This document shows, piece after piece, positions 53,703-63,889 of a stretch of DNA of 64,000 nucleotides. Below the pieces are notes generated by a model that was not told the DNA's origin, searched no databases, and saw only the letters and a list, made by a program, of their open reading frames with translations. Position 1 is the stretch's first letter; the number at the start of each line of letters is the position of its first letter. The DNA lies in NCBI GenBank assembly GCA_026390115.1, contig JAPLGO010000016.1, positions 184,548-248,547 of the forward strand. Reading direction: 5' to 3'. The DNA is from Campylobacterales bacterium. GTDB taxonomy: Bacteria; Campylobacterota; Campylobacteria; Campylobacterales; Sulfurimonadaceae. The translations under genes and the position numbers were made by a program.

Positions 53703-54572
53703 TTATTTTAAGGTCAGATTTGGAAAGTAGGTGTGAAGAGTTACCGCAGTTGTCGCCGTCAACTTTTTCATCATTTTATCGAACTTGTCCTCTTCATTCC
53801 AGATAGGTTTAGTGACTCCGCTTAGTTCTATTACTTTAGCTTTTGCGTCATAACTCACGCCCAAACTATCCACAAGCCCAACTTCTTTGGCTTGAGCGGC
53901 TGTAAAGATATGAGCATTTGCAAAGAGGTCTCTTTTTTTAATATCCAGACCTCTTGCATTTGCAACATCTTCTGTAAACATGTCATAAGTTCCTTGAATG
54001 ACTTTGTTGAGCTCATTTACTTCAAACTCTGTCCATGCTCTATCCATAGCACCTACTTTTTTATATTTTCCGGCTTGGACAGTTTGCATTTTTACTCCGA
54101 ATTTATCCATAATACCACTGAAATCGGCACCTTCCATAATTACGCCAATGCTTCCAACCATTGAACCTGGATTTACGATAATCTCATTTGCCCAGATACT
54201 TGCATAGTAACTTCCACTCGCAATAGTCCCGCTCGCATATACAACTACGGGCTTTATAGCTTTGAGTCTCTTAATGGCATAGGCTATCTCTACTGATGGA
54301 GCAACCGCTCCGCCCGGAGAGTCGATATTGAGTAGGACACCTTTTACATGTGCATTTGTTGAAGCATCTTCTATCTGTTTTAAAACTTCCGTAACCTCCA
54401 TAATAGGACCTACTAGGGAGATTTGTTGCAGGTTGTTTTGTTTTGAATCTCTTTCGCTGTTGGGTGCAAAAAGCAAAAAGAGTATAAGTACAAAAAGCAT
54501 AGCTTTGAAGTGATTTTGTATAAAGCCGAGTGTTAGGGTGATTGGTGAAAAAAGTTTTTTTAAAAACTCCAT
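53703..54572 (-). CDS. sppA: Signal peptide peptidase SppA (short form)
   Basis: A 289-residue membrane serine protease that degrades cleaved signal peptides. One N-terminal anchor (about 23-39) is followed by a single ClpP-like domain. Nucleophile Ser is in NPGSMVGSIGVIMEGADF (about 136-153) and the general-base Lys in AGKYKKVGAMDRAW. LLNIDSPGGAVAPSVEIAYA forms the oxyanion region. It is the short, one-domain type. It begins where the deaminase gene stops (shared base), so the two are coupled. Confidence 0.94.
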   Translation of the reverse strand: MEFLKKLFSPITLTLGFIQNHFKAMLFVLILFLLFAPNSERDSKQNNLQQISLVGPIMEVTEVLKQIEDASTNAHVKGVLLNIDSPGGAVAPSVEIAYAIKRLKAIKPVVVYASGTIASGSYYASIWANEIIVNPGSMVGSIGVIMEGADFSGIMDKFGVKMQTVQAGKYKKVGAMDRAWTEFEVNELNKVIQGTYDMFTEDVANARGLDIKKRDLFANAHIFTAAQAKEVGLVDSLGVSYDAKAKVIELSGVTKPIWNEEDKFDKMMKKLTATTAVTLHTYFPNLTLK

Positions 54573-55792
54573 TAATTTTCCTTTATGATTTTACCATTTA
54601 TGTAAATTTTCGAGATATTATATCTGTGCAATATTAAATGAAGTGCTAACTCATGGTTTGGTTCTTTGTCTAAATCCAGTATAATCATGTCTGCATTTTT
54701 TCCCTCTGCTATTGCTCCTGTATTTATTCCAAGTGCTTCGGCTGCATGAATTGTAACACCTTTGATAAGCGCCTCCGCAAATTTGACAAGAGGAGCATTG
54801 CTGTGCATAAATAGAGATATCTTCATCTCTTCAAACAGGTCGAGTTTGTAGTTTGAACTAAGCCCGTCCGTTGCTACTATCCATCTAATATTATTGTCGT
54901 TTAACTCTTTGATATTGAGAGTAGGGTTGCCTAAAAGTCTGTTTGAGATGGGACAGTGGATGACTGTGTGCTTATTTGAAGAGAGTGTTTGAAGCTCCTC
55001 TTGATTTGCTTTTACGACATGTGTAAGAAGAGTGCTAAAGCCATTAAAATGGTCCAAAAACTCTTTTGAATCACTTACTGCATAGTTTTGTTTGAGCAAT
55101 TTATCAAAAAACTCTTTAAAATCACCCTTATTCTCATCCAGCCATTGTCGCTCCGCTTCGCTCTCCATAAAATGGGCGGTAAGTTTCAACTTTTCATGCT
55201 TGGCTATCTCTACCGCTTTTTTAATTAAAATCGGGTGAACGGAGTAGGGGGAGTGGATGGCAATCGCAGGAGTAAAACCCTCTCTTTTTACCGCTTTTGA
55301 AGCATCAAGTCTTGCCTTGAAATCAGCAAAAAGGGCATCTGCCATAGTCGCTTGAGAGCCAATAAGCTCATTGAAAAAAACAACATTTTGGGGTGCCTTC
55401 GCACATACCTCTAAGTCCATTGCATGGGAGCTAATTGCTCCAAAAGTTGTGATTCCGCATGCAAGCATCTCATCAATCGCTTTTTGCATGCACTCATACT
55501 CACACCCATTTATAAGCTCTTCGCGATTTTCTATAACGCTGTAAAGCCAGTTTATAAAATCGCCATAGCTAAGCTCTGTTTTGTTTGCGCTAAACTCTAT
55601 GTGAACATGAGCATTTATAAGCCCCGGCATAAGCAGTGAATTCTTTTGCAGCGTGGCTACTTTGGCATTCGGAAATTCTTTGACTAACTCCTCCAAAGGA
55701 GCTATTTTGTGGATTGTTTTATCAAATGCAATTGATAAATTTTCAAGTAATTTGTCAGGGGTAAGTATAAAGTTCGGTGTTATAATTTGCAT
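54572..55792 (-). CDS. mqnX: Aminodeoxyfutalosine deaminase-like amidohydrolase
   Basis: A 406-residue metal-dependent amidohydrolase. Metal ligands appear in INAHVHIEFSA (HxH, about 60-70), LTAHFMESEAERQW, THVVKANQEEL and VATDGLSSNYKLDLF. CPISNRLLGNPTLNIKEL is typical of the Trz/SsnA-type deaminases. In this phylum the gene at this locus is assigned to deamination of 6-aminodeoxyfutalosine in the futalosine route to menaquinone; exact substrate is inferred from synteny. Confidence 0.8.
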   Translation of the reverse strand: MQIITPNFILTPDKLLENLSIAFDKTIHKIAPLEELVKEFPNAKVATLQKNSLLMPGLINAHVHIEFSANKTELSYGDFINWLYSVIENREELINGCEYECMQKAIDEMLACGITTFGAISSHAMDLEVCAKAPQNVVFFNELIGSQATMADALFADFKARLDASKAVKREGFTPAIAIHSPYSVHPILIKKAVEIAKHEKLKLTAHFMESEAERQWLDENKGDFKEFFDKLLKQNYAVSDSKEFLDHFNGFSTLLTHVVKANQEELQTLSSNKHTVIHCPISNRLLGNPTLNIKELNDNNIRWIVATDGLSSNYKLDLFEEMKISLFMHSNAPLVKFAEALIKGVTIHAAEALGINTGAIAEGKNADMIILDLDKEPNHELALHLILHRYNISKIYINGKIIKEN

Positions 55793-55896
55793 GTTTAATC
55801 TTTGAAGTTTAATTTTGAAAAATTTAAAATAGATTATGCTTAATTTAGGTAAAATTACCCCTTAAAAATTTGAATATATTACAAAAAAGGCACAAT

Positions 55897-56376
55897 ATGA
55901 AAATAATGGTTATTCAGGGTCCAAATTTAAATATGCTTGGAGTACGAGAGCAACACATTTACGGACCAATGAAATTAGAGCAAATTCATGCTCAAATGAA
56001 AGATTTTGCAACTCAAAATGGTGCAGAGATAGAGTTTTTCCAGAGTAACTTAGAGGGTGAAATTGTAGATAAGATTCAAGAGTGTTACGGTGATGTAGAT
56101 AGCATTATAATCAATGCAGCAGCATATACGCACACTTCAATAGCTATTCGTGACGCTATTTCAGCGGTTGCAATTCCAACCATAGAGGTTCATATAAGCA
56201 ATATTCACCGTCGTGAAGAGTTTAGACAAACAAATATGATAGCTCCTGTATGTGCTTCTTCGGTTGTTGGTTTTGGTGCTTTTGGGTATCATTTGGCTAT
56301 GATGGGCTCTCTGCAAATAATGAGTGAAATTAGAGCTGTTCAAGAGGCGCGTCAAGCTGCTGCTTCAGTTGAGTAA
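55897..56376 (+). CDS. aroQ: 3-Dehydroquinate dehydratase, type II
   Basis: A 159-residue shikimate-pathway enzyme. It shows [19 protein letters not shown] (5-23, with the lid Arg and Tyr), [32 protein letters not shown] (about 78-93) and [15 protein letters not shown] (catalytic-site His). I chose ATG 55897 because AAAAAGG lies six bases upstream and the protein then begins like family members; an in-frame TTG nine codons earlier is unlikely. Confidence 0.97.
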   Translation: MKIMVIQGPNLNMLGVREQHIYGPMKLEQIHAQMKDFATQNGAEIEFFQSNLEGEIVDKIQECYGDVDSIIINAAAYTHTSIAIRDAISAVAIPTIEVHISNIHRREEFRQTNMIAPVCASSVVGFGAFGYHLAMMGSLQIMSEIRAVQEARQAAASVE

Positions 56377-56379
56377 TCT

Positions 56380-56868
56380 GTGTATTTAAAACGTAGGCTC
56401 GGCGAGAGTTTAACAACTCTTCGAAGCTTGCGCTTTGGATATAAAAAAAAGAAAAAAAGCTCTCATAGATACAAAGTAACAGTCGGAATAGGCGGAAATG
56501 TAGGGGATGTAAAACGAAGATTTGAGCATCTTTTTAACTATTTGAAAAAAGAAAAAAGAGTAGAGCTTTTGCAAACATCGTTGATTTTGAAAAATCCTCC
56601 TTTTGGTTTTGCTAACCAAGATGATTTTTTTAACTCAATTATTGTTGTACAAATTAGTATGCAACCTATGCAGTTTTTAGGTTATTTGATGAGATTAGAA
56701 ACGAGATTTGCAAGAAAAAGAAGTTTTGCAAATGCTCCAAGGACTTTAGATTTGGACATTATATTTTTTGATAAGAGAGTTGTTAAAAGTGATAAGCTTA
56801 CAATTCCGCATGCCAGTTGGTCTAAGAGAGAGAGCGTCTTGATACCGCTATCGGAACTTAAACAGTGA
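56380..56868 (+). CDS. folK: Hydroxymethyl-dihydropterin pyrophosphokinase FolK
   Basis: A 162-residue folate enzyme that pyrophosphorylates the FolB product. The catalytic core starts at VTVGIGGNVGDVKRRFE (about 34-50). It includes the loop NPPFGFANQDDFFNSIIVV and RTLDLDIIFFDKR (about 120-132, with metal-binding Asp pair), then IPHASWSKRESVLIPL. The 30 residues before the core are strongly basic (RRLGESLTTLRSLRFGYKKK), an extension absent from the E. coli enzyme. GTG is the start used. The product feeds the same pathway as folB at 37.7 kb. Confidence 0.93.
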   Translation: MYLKRRLGESLTTLRSLRFGYKKKKKSSHRYKVTVGIGGNVGDVKRRFEHLFNYLKKEKRVELLQTSLILKNPPFGFANQDDFFNSIIVVQISMQPMQFLGYLMRLETRFARKRSFANAPRTLDLDIIFFDKRVVKSDKLTIPHASWSKRESVLIPLSELKQ

Positions 56869-58136
56869 AGATACTGACATTTACCGGCAAATCGCCGTCC
56901 GAAGCCCTTAAAAAAGCAAAACTTGAAATCGGTGATGACGGAATGCTCATTGAGACAAGAGAAATTCATAAAAAGGGACTCGGCAGGGAGCCTCTATATG
57001 AGATAGTAATAGGCATAGAAGAGGATAAAACAGCTGCGACATATTCGAGAGTCAATAAACCGTTGCATAAGCAAACACCGGTTGTAAAACATAGCGAAGA
57101 TGTTCTTTATGAAATTTCAAGTGCCGCAAAACAGATATCAAAAATATCGGATGTGACAGATCCTCATTATGAATATGGCGCTACTAGAACTCAGCATGTG
57201 AACTTTGAACCAAAAGAGTTGAAAGAGATTAAGTCAGAAATACTAAAACTTGGAGATAAAGTTAAGCTTATTCAAAATATGTTTTGGGATGAGAAGTCCC
57301 CCGATATAGAGAGTAGAATTCCTCCGGAGTTTGCTGAGATATATCGTCTTGCTTCTCAAAGCGGCATGAATAAAGAGCATTTAGATGCAATTATGCAGAT
57401 GACTCTGCAGCACATGCCACTTAAAATGAGAGAAAATTCTGCTACTGTAAAAAGATATTTTCAAACTATTCTAAGAAAAATGATACCTATCAGACTCGAG
57501 AGTATGCCTGATAAAAGCAGTAAAAAAGTAATAATGCTTGTCGGTCCGACGGGTGTCGGCAAAACAACTTCTATTGCAAAATTGGCTGCGAGATACTCCT
57601 TTTTAATGCAAAAAAAGTATAAGGTAGGTTTAGTTGTTTTGGATACCTACAGAATCGGTGCAGTTGAGCAGCTGATGCAGTATGCAAGAATGATGAAACT
57701 CGGTATTGAGACGATTGTTGACCCACCAGAGTTCTCAACGGCGTTAAACTCTTTAAGATACTGTGACTATATCCTTATCGATACGATGGGTTCCAGCCCC
57801 TATGATAAGGGAAAAATTGAGAAGATATATGAGTGCCTTGAGGCAAATGATACGGAGTACAATATAGATGTAGTTCTGGTTATGCCAAGCTCTATAAAAT
57901 ATGAGGATTTAAAAGCAACCTATGATAATTTTGAGAGTCTTAACATTGATACCATGATGTTTACAAAGTTGGATGAAACAAGAGGTTTTGGAAATATTTT
58001 TTCACTTGCCTATGAGACAAAAAAACCGATAAGTTATTTTTCTGTAGGACAAGAGGTCCCGGAAGATTTGGTATATGCGAGCAGTGATTTTTTAGTTGAG
58101 TGCTTGCTGCATGGATTTAATCGGAGCAAAGTATGA
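56865..58136 (+). CDS. flhF: Flagellar biosynthesis GTPase FlhF
   Basis: A 423-residue SRP-type GTPase that sets the site and number of polar flagella. The N-terminal B domain starts [20 protein letters not shown], followed by the NG domain with G1 [20 protein letters not shown] (about 224-243), G2-G3 [12 protein letters not shown] and [10 protein letters not shown], and [10 protein letters not shown]. The start is GTG, overlapping the folK stop. It couples to flhG by overlapping stop and start. Confidence 0.96.
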   Translation: MKILTFTGKSPSEALKKAKLEIGDDGMLIETREIHKKGLGREPLYEIVIGIEEDKTAATYSRVNKPLHKQTPVVKHSEDVLYEISSAAKQISKISDVTDPHYEYGATRTQHVNFEPKELKEIKSEILKLGDKVKLIQNMFWDEKSPDIESRIPPEFAEIYRLASQSGMNKEHLDAIMQMTLQHMPLKMRENSATVKRYFQTILRKMIPIRLESMPDKSSKKVIMLVGPTGVGKTTSIAKLAARYSFLMQKKYKVGLVVLDTYRIGAVEQLMQYARMMKLGIETIVDPPEFSTALNSLRYCDYILIDTMGSSPYDKGKIEKIYECLEANDTEYNIDVVLVMPSSIKYEDLKATYDNFESLNIDTMMFTKLDETRGFGNIFSLAYETKKPISYFSVGQEVPEDLVYASSDFLVECLLHGFNRSKV

Positions 58137-59008
58137 TGGGGCATCAGGCGGAGAAGCTTGAGAAATTAGTTGCTTCCAATTCAGAAAAAAGATCCAAAAA
58201 AACACGCTTTGTAGCTATAACTAGCGGAAAAGGCGGAGTCGGGAAAAGTACGATAAGCTCTAATTTAGCTTATGTCCTTTCACAAACAGGACTGAATGTT
58301 GGTATTTTTGATGCAGATATCGGTTTGGCAAATTTGGATGTCATGTTTAATGTAAAAATTAAAAAAAATATTTTACATGTATTGAAGGGTGAGGCTACGG
58401 TTGCTGATATTTTAATTCCAATAACGCGGAATCTAATATTAATACCCGGTGAGAGTGGCGATGAGATACTAAAATACTCAAATATGGCACTTTTTGAACG
58501 ATTTATGGAAGAGGCGAGGGTTCTTGATAAATTGGATATTATGATTATAGATACGGGTGCCGGCATCGGTGAACATATTCAAATGTTCTTAAAAGCGGCG
58601 GATGATGTTGTAGTAGTAACTGTGCCAGACCCTGCAGCAATTACAGATGCATATGCAACCATAAAAACTATAGCAGTTCTTCGCAATGATGTAAGTGTGA
58701 TTTTAAATCAAGTTAAAAATGAGAAAGAGGCGGAAGCAGTTTTTGAAAAGATAAAAAAAGTAGCTCAGGCGAATATTGGAAACAACCTTGAATTAAAGCT
58801 TATAGGAAAGATAAATAGTGATATAAAAGTTTCATCTTCTGTAAAGCAGAGAGCTCTTTTCAGTGTTTCATATCCATCATCACAGCCTCATAAAGATATA
58901 TCTGAAATTGCGAATGTTCTTATAAATAAATTGGAACGAAATATGCTAGTTACATCAAATGAAAGTGGCTTAACAGGACTATTTAAGCGTTTAATGGAGC
59001 ATTTTTAA
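58133..59008 (+). CDS. flhG: Flagellar number regulator FlhG (MinD-like)
   Basis: A 291-residue ParA/MinD-type ATPase that opposes FlhF and limits flagellar number. The deviant Walker A motif is [20 protein letters not shown] (about 30-49), Walker B region [14 protein letters not shown], and [15 protein letters not shown] (about 60-74). The N-terminus holds [10 protein letters not shown], like the DQAxxLR FlhF-activating motif. ATGs at 58133 and 58136 are both possible. Confidence 0.95.
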   Translation: MMGHQAEKLEKLVASNSEKRSKKTRFVAITSGKGGVGKSTISSNLAYVLSQTGLNVGIFDADIGLANLDVMFNVKIKKNILHVLKGEATVADILIPITRNLILIPGESGDEILKYSNMALFERFMEEARVLDKLDIMIIDTGAGIGEHIQMFLKAADDVVVVTVPDPAAITDAYATIKTIAVLRNDVSVILNQVKNEKEAEAVFEKIKKVAQANIGNNLELKLIGKINSDIKVSSSVKQRALFSVSYPSSQPHKDISEIANVLINKLERNMLVTSNESGLTGLFKRLMEHF

Positions 59009-59028
59009 GTCTTTTTTTGGGGTAGTTG

Positions 59029-59364
59029 ATGTTAGGCGAGAATTTTGTATATTTTTTTACTGTTCAAGGATTCTTTATTGGAATTATTTTCGGCATACTT
59101 AAATCTTTTGATGCCGAGGGTTTAATTACATATACTTTTTTTATAACTATATTCTTTTACCTCTTTTCTCATGTAATTATCGCTTTATATTTTCAAACCC
59201 TCAATGCAAGGTCATATTTATTTCCAAGAGACAAGCATGAAAAAGAGCTTGATATGTTTGTTAAAGAGATTAATAAAAGAGAAAAATTGATTGACTCTGT
59301 TTGCAAAATGACAGATATGGCAATAAAACTAAATGCGCAAGAAATGAATGGTGCTAAATTATGA
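59029..59364 (+). CDS. Small membrane protein between flhG and fliA
   Basis: A 111-residue protein with two membrane segments (about residues 9-28 and 37-58) and a charged cytosolic tail (FPRDKHEKELDMFVKEINKR). A gene of this type lies at the same place in C. jejuni (Cj0062c by memory), but its role is unknown. ATG 59029 is preferred over the TTG three bases before it because GGGG is then well spaced. It overlaps fliA by ATGA. Confidence 0.78.
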   Translation: MLGENFVYFFTVQGFFIGIIFGILKSFDAEGLITYTFFITIFFYLFSHVIIALYFQTLNARSYLFPRDKHEKELDMFVKEINKREKLIDSVCKMTDMAIKLNAQEMNGAKL

Positions 59365-60047
59365 TTAGTAATGGATATGCAAACAGTATCAAGCATAAAA
59401 AAGATGAATTAGCAATTCAATACCTTCCTGCCGTTAAAGCAATGGCTTTTAGACTCAAAGAGAGATTGCCCAGCTCTATAGATTTTATGGATTTGTCGGC
59501 TATAGGAACTGAAGAACTTATAAAATTGGCAAGAAAATATGATGAGGGTCTCAATGACTCTTTTTGGGGGTATGCTAAAAAGAGGGTCTATGGAGCTATG
59601 CTTGATTATCTTAGAAGCTTGGATATATTGAGCCGTGCAAGCCGAAAACTTGTAAAAGCTATTGATTATGCAGTTGAAGAGTATAGATTGACGCATGAGG
59701 ATGAGCCTACAGATGAAGAGCTTTCTGTTATGTTGGGAGAGAGTATTGAGAAGATACATGAGGCAAGAATTGCATCCAGCATCTATACAGTTATGCCTCT
59801 GCATGATCAGTTACATGTCGGTGATGAGGGTGCATCCCTGTCAAATATTGAAAGAGATGAACTAATAATCGTTATTAAAGAAATTTTGTCCGGGTATAAA
59901 GAGAGAGAGCAGTTGGTTATACAGTTATACTATTTTGAAGAGTTGACATTAAAAGAGATAAGTGATGTGTTAAATATTACAGAATCAAGAATCTCGCAAA
60001 TTCACAAATCAGTAATACAAAAAATCAAAGAAAGTGTAGGGGCATAA
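59361..60047 (+). CDS. fliA: Flagellar sigma factor FliA (sigma-28)
   Basis: A 228-residue sigma-70 family factor for late flagellar genes. Region 2 includes FMDLSAIGTEELIKLARKYD and YAKKRVYGAMLDYLRSLDIL (about 67-86). Region 3 follows, and region 4 has the helix-turn-helix LTLKEISDVLNITESRISQI (about 195-214). Activity is normally held by FlgM, not encoded here. It lies inside the flagellar operon directly before fliM. Confidence 0.96.
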   Translation: MISNGYANSIKHKKDELAIQYLPAVKAMAFRLKERLPSSIDFMDLSAIGTEELIKLARKYDEGLNDSFWGYAKKRVYGAMLDYLRSLDILSRASRKLVKAIDYAVEEYRLTHEDEPTDEELSVMLGESIEKIHEARIASSIYTVMPLHDQLHVGDEGASLSNIERDELIIVIKEILSGYKEREQLVIQLYYFEELTLKEISDVLNITESRISQIHKSVIQKIKESVGA

Positions 60048-60048
60048 A

Positions 60049-61155
60049 ATGGCAGATATACTTTCACAAGAAGAGATAGATGCCCTTCTCGATGTTGTTG
60101 AGGATGATGGCGATGAAATTTTTGAGAGTTCAGATGATCATCTCCTTCCTCAGCGACAAGTAACACTTTATGACTTTAAGAGACCAAATAGAGTATCTAA
60201 AGAGCAACTTCGTGCTTTTCGTGGTGTGCATGATAAAATGGCAAGGTCGCTAGCCTCTCAAATATCCTCAATTATGCGCTCAATTGTTGAAATTCAGCTT
60301 CATTCTGTTGACCAGATGACCTATGGTGAATTTTTGATGTCGCTTCCAAATCCTACAAGTTTTAATGTATTTTCGATAAAACCTTTAGAGGGAAGCGGGG
60401 TAATTGAAATAAATCCATCCATCGCTTTTCCTATGCTTGATAGGCTTTTAGGCGGAAAAGGTGAGCCTTTTGATGCAAGCCGTGAGTTTTCAGATATCGA
60501 ATTAAGCCTTTTTGAAACAATACTACGTGTTATGATGAGTACCCTCAAAGAGGCATGGGGACCTGTTATGGATGTCTATCCAAACATAGAATCTAAAGAG
60601 TCAAGCCCGAATGTTGTTCAGATTGTTGCACAAAATGAGATTGTTGTCATGGTTGTTATGGAGATAATTATTGGACACAGCTCGGGCATGATGAATGTAT
60701 GCTATCCGGTTATCTCCCTGGAGCCAATTTTACCGAAGTTGGCTTCTAGGGATTTGATGCTCAATGAAACAAGCTCTAAAAAAAGCAGAAACACAGAGCT
60801 ACAAGTTCTGCTAGGCGGTGCAAAGGTAAATGTTGAAGCAACTCTTGGAGATGCAGAGCTTACACTCGGAGATGTTTTAGAGCTAAAAGTAGGCGATATT
60901 CTGAGACTCTCGAGCGCTGCTAACGACATTGTAACCCTTTGTGTAGATGGGAAAGATAGATTTAGGGGCGAGATAGGACTGCGAAGATTTAGGAAATCGA
61001 TCCAAATTACGGAAGTTATCTATACTGAAAAAGATGCTGTTAAAAAAGCACTTGAAAATTTTGAACAACTGAGACATGATAAAATATCCGGTGTTAAAGA
61101 TATTATTAATGAAGAAGCAGCGGAAGAAGTTACTTATGAAGACGAGGATTATTAG
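60049..61155 (+). CDS. fliM: Flagellar switch protein FliM
   Basis: A 368-residue C-ring protein. The N-terminal CheY-binding motif is ILSQEEIDALLDVVEDD (about 4-20). The middle CheC-like domain holds IMRSIVEIQLHSVDQMTYGE and NPTSFNVFSIKPLEGSGVIE, with GGKGEPFDASREFSDIELSL after. The C-terminal SpoA domain (about 255-335) reads VNVEATLGDAELTLGDVLEL. It begins 1 bp after the fliA stop, and a stop with no gap precedes fliY. Confidence 0.97.
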   Translation: MADILSQEEIDALLDVVEDDGDEIFESSDDHLLPQRQVTLYDFKRPNRVSKEQLRAFRGVHDKMARSLASQISSIMRSIVEIQLHSVDQMTYGEFLMSLPNPTSFNVFSIKPLEGSGVIEINPSIAFPMLDRLLGGKGEPFDASREFSDIELSLFETILRVMMSTLKEAWGPVMDVYPNIESKESSPNVVQIVAQNEIVVMVVMEIIIGHSSGMMNVCYPVISLEPILPKLASRDLMLNETSSKKSRNTELQVLLGGAKVNVEATLGDAELTLGDVLELKVGDILRLSSAANDIVTLCVDGKDRFRGEIGLRRFRKSIQITEVIYTEKDAVKKALENFEQLRHDKISGVKDIINEEAAEEVTYEDEDY

Positions 61156-62013
61156 ATGAGTGGATTTATGAAATTATTTGAAAGTGAAACTATTGGTACA
61201 ATTGAAGCGCTTATAGGTTCTGCACCGATTCTTGAACTGAAAGAGGAGCAAAACCTAAGTATTATTTCAAATATTATTCCTCCGATAGTATTGGTAAAGC
61301 TTATCATCTCCGGCGATATTAAAGCAACTGCAATGGTGGCACTCCCGCCAAACCTTTCTGCATCCCTCTCTGACATGATGTTGGGTGAGGAACCAAGCGA
61401 CAGAGAAGATGTCTCAGACGATGATTTAGATGCAACAAAAGAGATTGTGTCCAATATTTTTGGAGCAATTTCGAACAGTCTTTCGGGTCAAAAAGAGATG
61501 CCCGCACTCTCTTTTTCTATTGAAAATATTGAATTTAAGAATGATGATTCTGAATTTAGTTTAGAAGAGTACTCCAAGATGTATGTATATAAATTTAGTA
61601 TGGGTAGTTTAAACTCAATGCTAATGTTTATTATAGATGAAAAACTTCAAAATGCACTTTTTTCACCACCATCTAAGGAAATTTTGCCATCACAAGCCAT
61701 GTCCTATAACGATAATATTCCTTCAAATGTAAATTTGAGTAGCAATGAGATGAATAATATCTCTCTCATTATGGATGTTAAACTTCCTGTGAGAGTCAGA
61801 ATTGGCAAAAAAAGAATGCTCCTAAAGGATGTTTTAAATATGGATATCGGTTCGGTTATAGAACTGAATCAATTGGCGAATGATCCATTGGAAATATTGG
61901 TTGATAATCATGTAATAGCTTTAGGAGAGGTTGTAATCGTAGATGGTAATTTTGGAGTTCAGGTTACATCTATCGGCACAAAAAGAGAAAGATTGAACCA
62001 GTTGAAGGCGTAA
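61156..62013 (+). CDS. fliY: Flagellar switch protein FliY (CheC-FliN type)
   Basis: A 285-residue C-ring protein. The first 190 residues form a CheC-like domain (SDMMLGEEPSDREDVSDDDL, then EIVSNIFGAISNSLSG). The C-terminal SpoA/FliN domain is LIMDVKLPVRVRIGKKRMLL (about 203-222) with SVIELNQLANDPLEILVDNH. No N-terminal CheY-binding EIDALL motif is present. Directly adjoins fliM; FliN may be encoded elsewhere. Confidence 0.93.
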   Translation: MSGFMKLFESETIGTIEALIGSAPILELKEEQNLSIISNIIPPIVLVKLIISGDIKATAMVALPPNLSASLSDMMLGEEPSDREDVSDDDLDATKEIVSNIFGAISNSLSGQKEMPALSFSIENIEFKNDDSEFSLEEYSKMYVYKFSMGSLNSMLMFIIDEKLQNALFSPPSKEILPSQAMSYNDNIPSNVNLSSNEMNNISLIMDVKLPVRVRIGKKRMLLKDVLNMDIGSVIELNQLANDPLEILVDNHVIALGEVVIVDGNFGVQVTSIGTKRERLNQLKA

Positions 62014-62014
62014 C

Positions 62015-62767
62015 ATGCAAGATAGAAGAAATGAGTTAGCAAAAAGATATATAAAAGATATAAAATCAGCGGATGTGTGGAGTGTTTTTAGAATTATTGC
62101 AGATTTTGTTAAAGGTTTTGATGAGTTAGGTGATTTAGGACCATCTGTAACAATTTTTGGAAGTGCCAGAACGAAAGAGGATGGATTTTATTACCAAGAG
62201 GCCCATAAACTCTCTTTAATGTTGGCAAATAAAGGTTTTAATATAATCACAGGCGGTGGACCAGGAATAATGGAAGCTGCAAATAGAGGGGCAAAAGAGT
62301 GCCCAGATGTTGAGTCAGTCGGGCTGAATGTTGACCTTCCGTTTGAGCAGATTGCTAACAAATATACAACTAAGGGGTTGTCATTTGACTATTTTTTTTC
62401 AAGAAAGGTTATGCTTGTCAAATATTCAATAGCTTATGTAATTTTTCCTGGCGGATTTGGAACTTTGGATGAATTCTTTGAAGCACTCACTTTGGTTCAA
62501 ACTAGAAAAGTAACCGGAGTTAAGATTTTTGTAATCGGGGTTGACTACTATAAACCACTTTTGGATTTTTTAGAAAACAAGTTACAACATAATGGAATGA
62601 TAGATGAGGAAGATTTGCATATCATAAGATTGACAGATGATATAGAATGCGTTGCAAACGAGGTTGAAGAGTCTCTCTTGAAGCAGATTGAGATGTTGGA
62701 AGAGGCTGGATTGGAAAATACAAAGTACTATAAATCCTTGTCTGACTTTCAAGACGAAAAAAAATAA
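62015..62767 (+). CDS. LOG-family protein (TIGR00730 type)
   Basis: A 250-residue protein with the family signatures GGGPGIMEAANRGA (about residues 88-101) and PGGFGTLDEFFEAL (about 147-160). Long called lysine decarboxylases, these are now known in several bacteria as nucleotide 5'-monophosphate phosphoribohydrolases related to plant LOG. The 40-residue N-terminal extension (QDRRNELAKRYIKDIKSADV) matches the larger subfamily. It follows fliY with one base between, yet is not a known flagellar gene. Confidence 0.9.
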   Translation: MQDRRNELAKRYIKDIKSADVWSVFRIIADFVKGFDELGDLGPSVTIFGSARTKEDGFYYQEAHKLSLMLANKGFNIITGGGPGIMEAANRGAKECPDVESVGLNVDLPFEQIANKYTTKGLSFDYFFSRKVMLVKYSIAYVIFPGGFGTLDEFFEALTLVQTRKVTGVKIFVIGVDYYKPLLDFLENKLQHNGMIDEEDLHIIRLTDDIECVANEVEESLLKQIEMLEEAGLENTKYYKSLSDFQDEKK

Positions 62768-62778
62768 ATAGCAATAAT

Positions 62779-63804
62779 ATGAAAAAAAAAGTTTTAATTG
62801 GCATGAGTGGAGGAGTTGATTCAACGATTTCTGCGTTATTATTAAAGGATGAAGGGCATGAGGTAGAGGGTTTGTATATGAAACTTCACTCAAAACCCGG
62901 CTATCATGAAATACATCAGGCAAGGGCTCAAAAAGCTGCAGATTTTGTCGGTGTAAAACTTCATGTGATAGATTTACAAGAGATATTTAATGAAAAAGTT
63001 TTTCAACCGTTTATAGATACATATGCCGAGGGTAAAACACCAAACCCATGTGCTCTGTGTAACAGAAGTTTGAAATTTGGTGAAATGGTTAAGTTTGCTG
63101 ATAGTATCGGGGCTGTATATGTAGCGACTGGACACTACATTAAAACTGACGGAAAATATTTTTATGAAGCGGACGATGAGACAAAAGACCAAAGCTACTT
63201 TTTGTTTTATGTCCAAAAAGATATTTTAGGAAGATTATTATTTCCTCTTGGCGGTAAAAAAAAGAGTGATATTAAAGAGATGGCTTCTTCTATAGAGGGA
63301 TTGGAATCTTTTGCATCACAAGGCGAATCAACTGAAATTTGTTTTGTTGAAACAACTTATACAGATTTGCTCAAAGATTTTGTAGATGTAGATTGCATCG
63401 GTGAAGTTTTAGATAAAGACGGCAATGTAGTTGGAGAGCACAAAGGTTACATGCACTACACAATCGGCAAAAGAAAAGGCTTTACTGTAAAGGGAGCACA
63501 TGACCCACACTATGTTGTAAGTATAGATGCACAAAAGAATCAAATAGTAGTTGGCAAAAAAGAGGAGTTAGCATGTGAGAAAGTAGTGCTAAATAACCTT
63601 AACATGTTTAATGACTTAAAAGAATTTGATACAACAGTAAAGCTAAGATACAGAACACAAGCTGTGCCTTGCCATGTGAAAATAATAAATGATCAAGCAT
63701 TTGTTACATTAAAAGAGAGTGTTTTCGGTGTAGCAGTCGGTCAAGCAGCAGTATTTTATGATGACAACAAGCTGATTGGTGGCGGCTGGATAGCGGAAGC
63801 ATAG
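62779..63804 (+). CDS. mnmA: tRNA 2-thiouridylase MnmA
   Basis: A 341-residue enzyme that thiolates U34 in tRNAs for Lys, Glu and Gln. The PP-loop is GMSGGVDSTISALLL (about 8-22). Catalytic Cys residues occur in NPCALCNRSLKFG (about 90-102) and STEICFVETTY (about 185-195), spaced as expected. The C-terminal beta barrel ends VFYDDNKLIGGGWIAEA. Only a weak ribosome site precedes the ATG. The tRNA-Lys(UUU) and tRNA-Glu(UUC) of this window are typical substrates. Confidence 0.97.
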   Translation: MKKKVLIGMSGGVDSTISALLLKDEGHEVEGLYMKLHSKPGYHEIHQARAQKAADFVGVKLHVIDLQEIFNEKVFQPFIDTYAEGKTPNPCALCNRSLKFGEMVKFADSIGAVYVATGHYIKTDGKYFYEADDETKDQSYFLFYVQKDILGRLLFPLGGKKKSDIKEMASSIEGLESFASQGESTEICFVETTYTDLLKDFVDVDCIGEVLDKDGNVVGEHKGYMHYTIGKRKGFTVKGAHDPHYVVSIDAQKNQIVVGKKEELACEKVVLNNLNMFNDLKEFDTTVKLRYRTQAVPCHVKIINDQAFVTLKESVFGVAVGQAAVFYDDNKLIGGGWIAEA

Positions 63805-63889
63805 CACCAAATAATCTCTTATTCTATAAACTTTTAAATTTTATAAACAATCTACATAATATTTAAGAATCTCTTAAGCAACTACCCCC

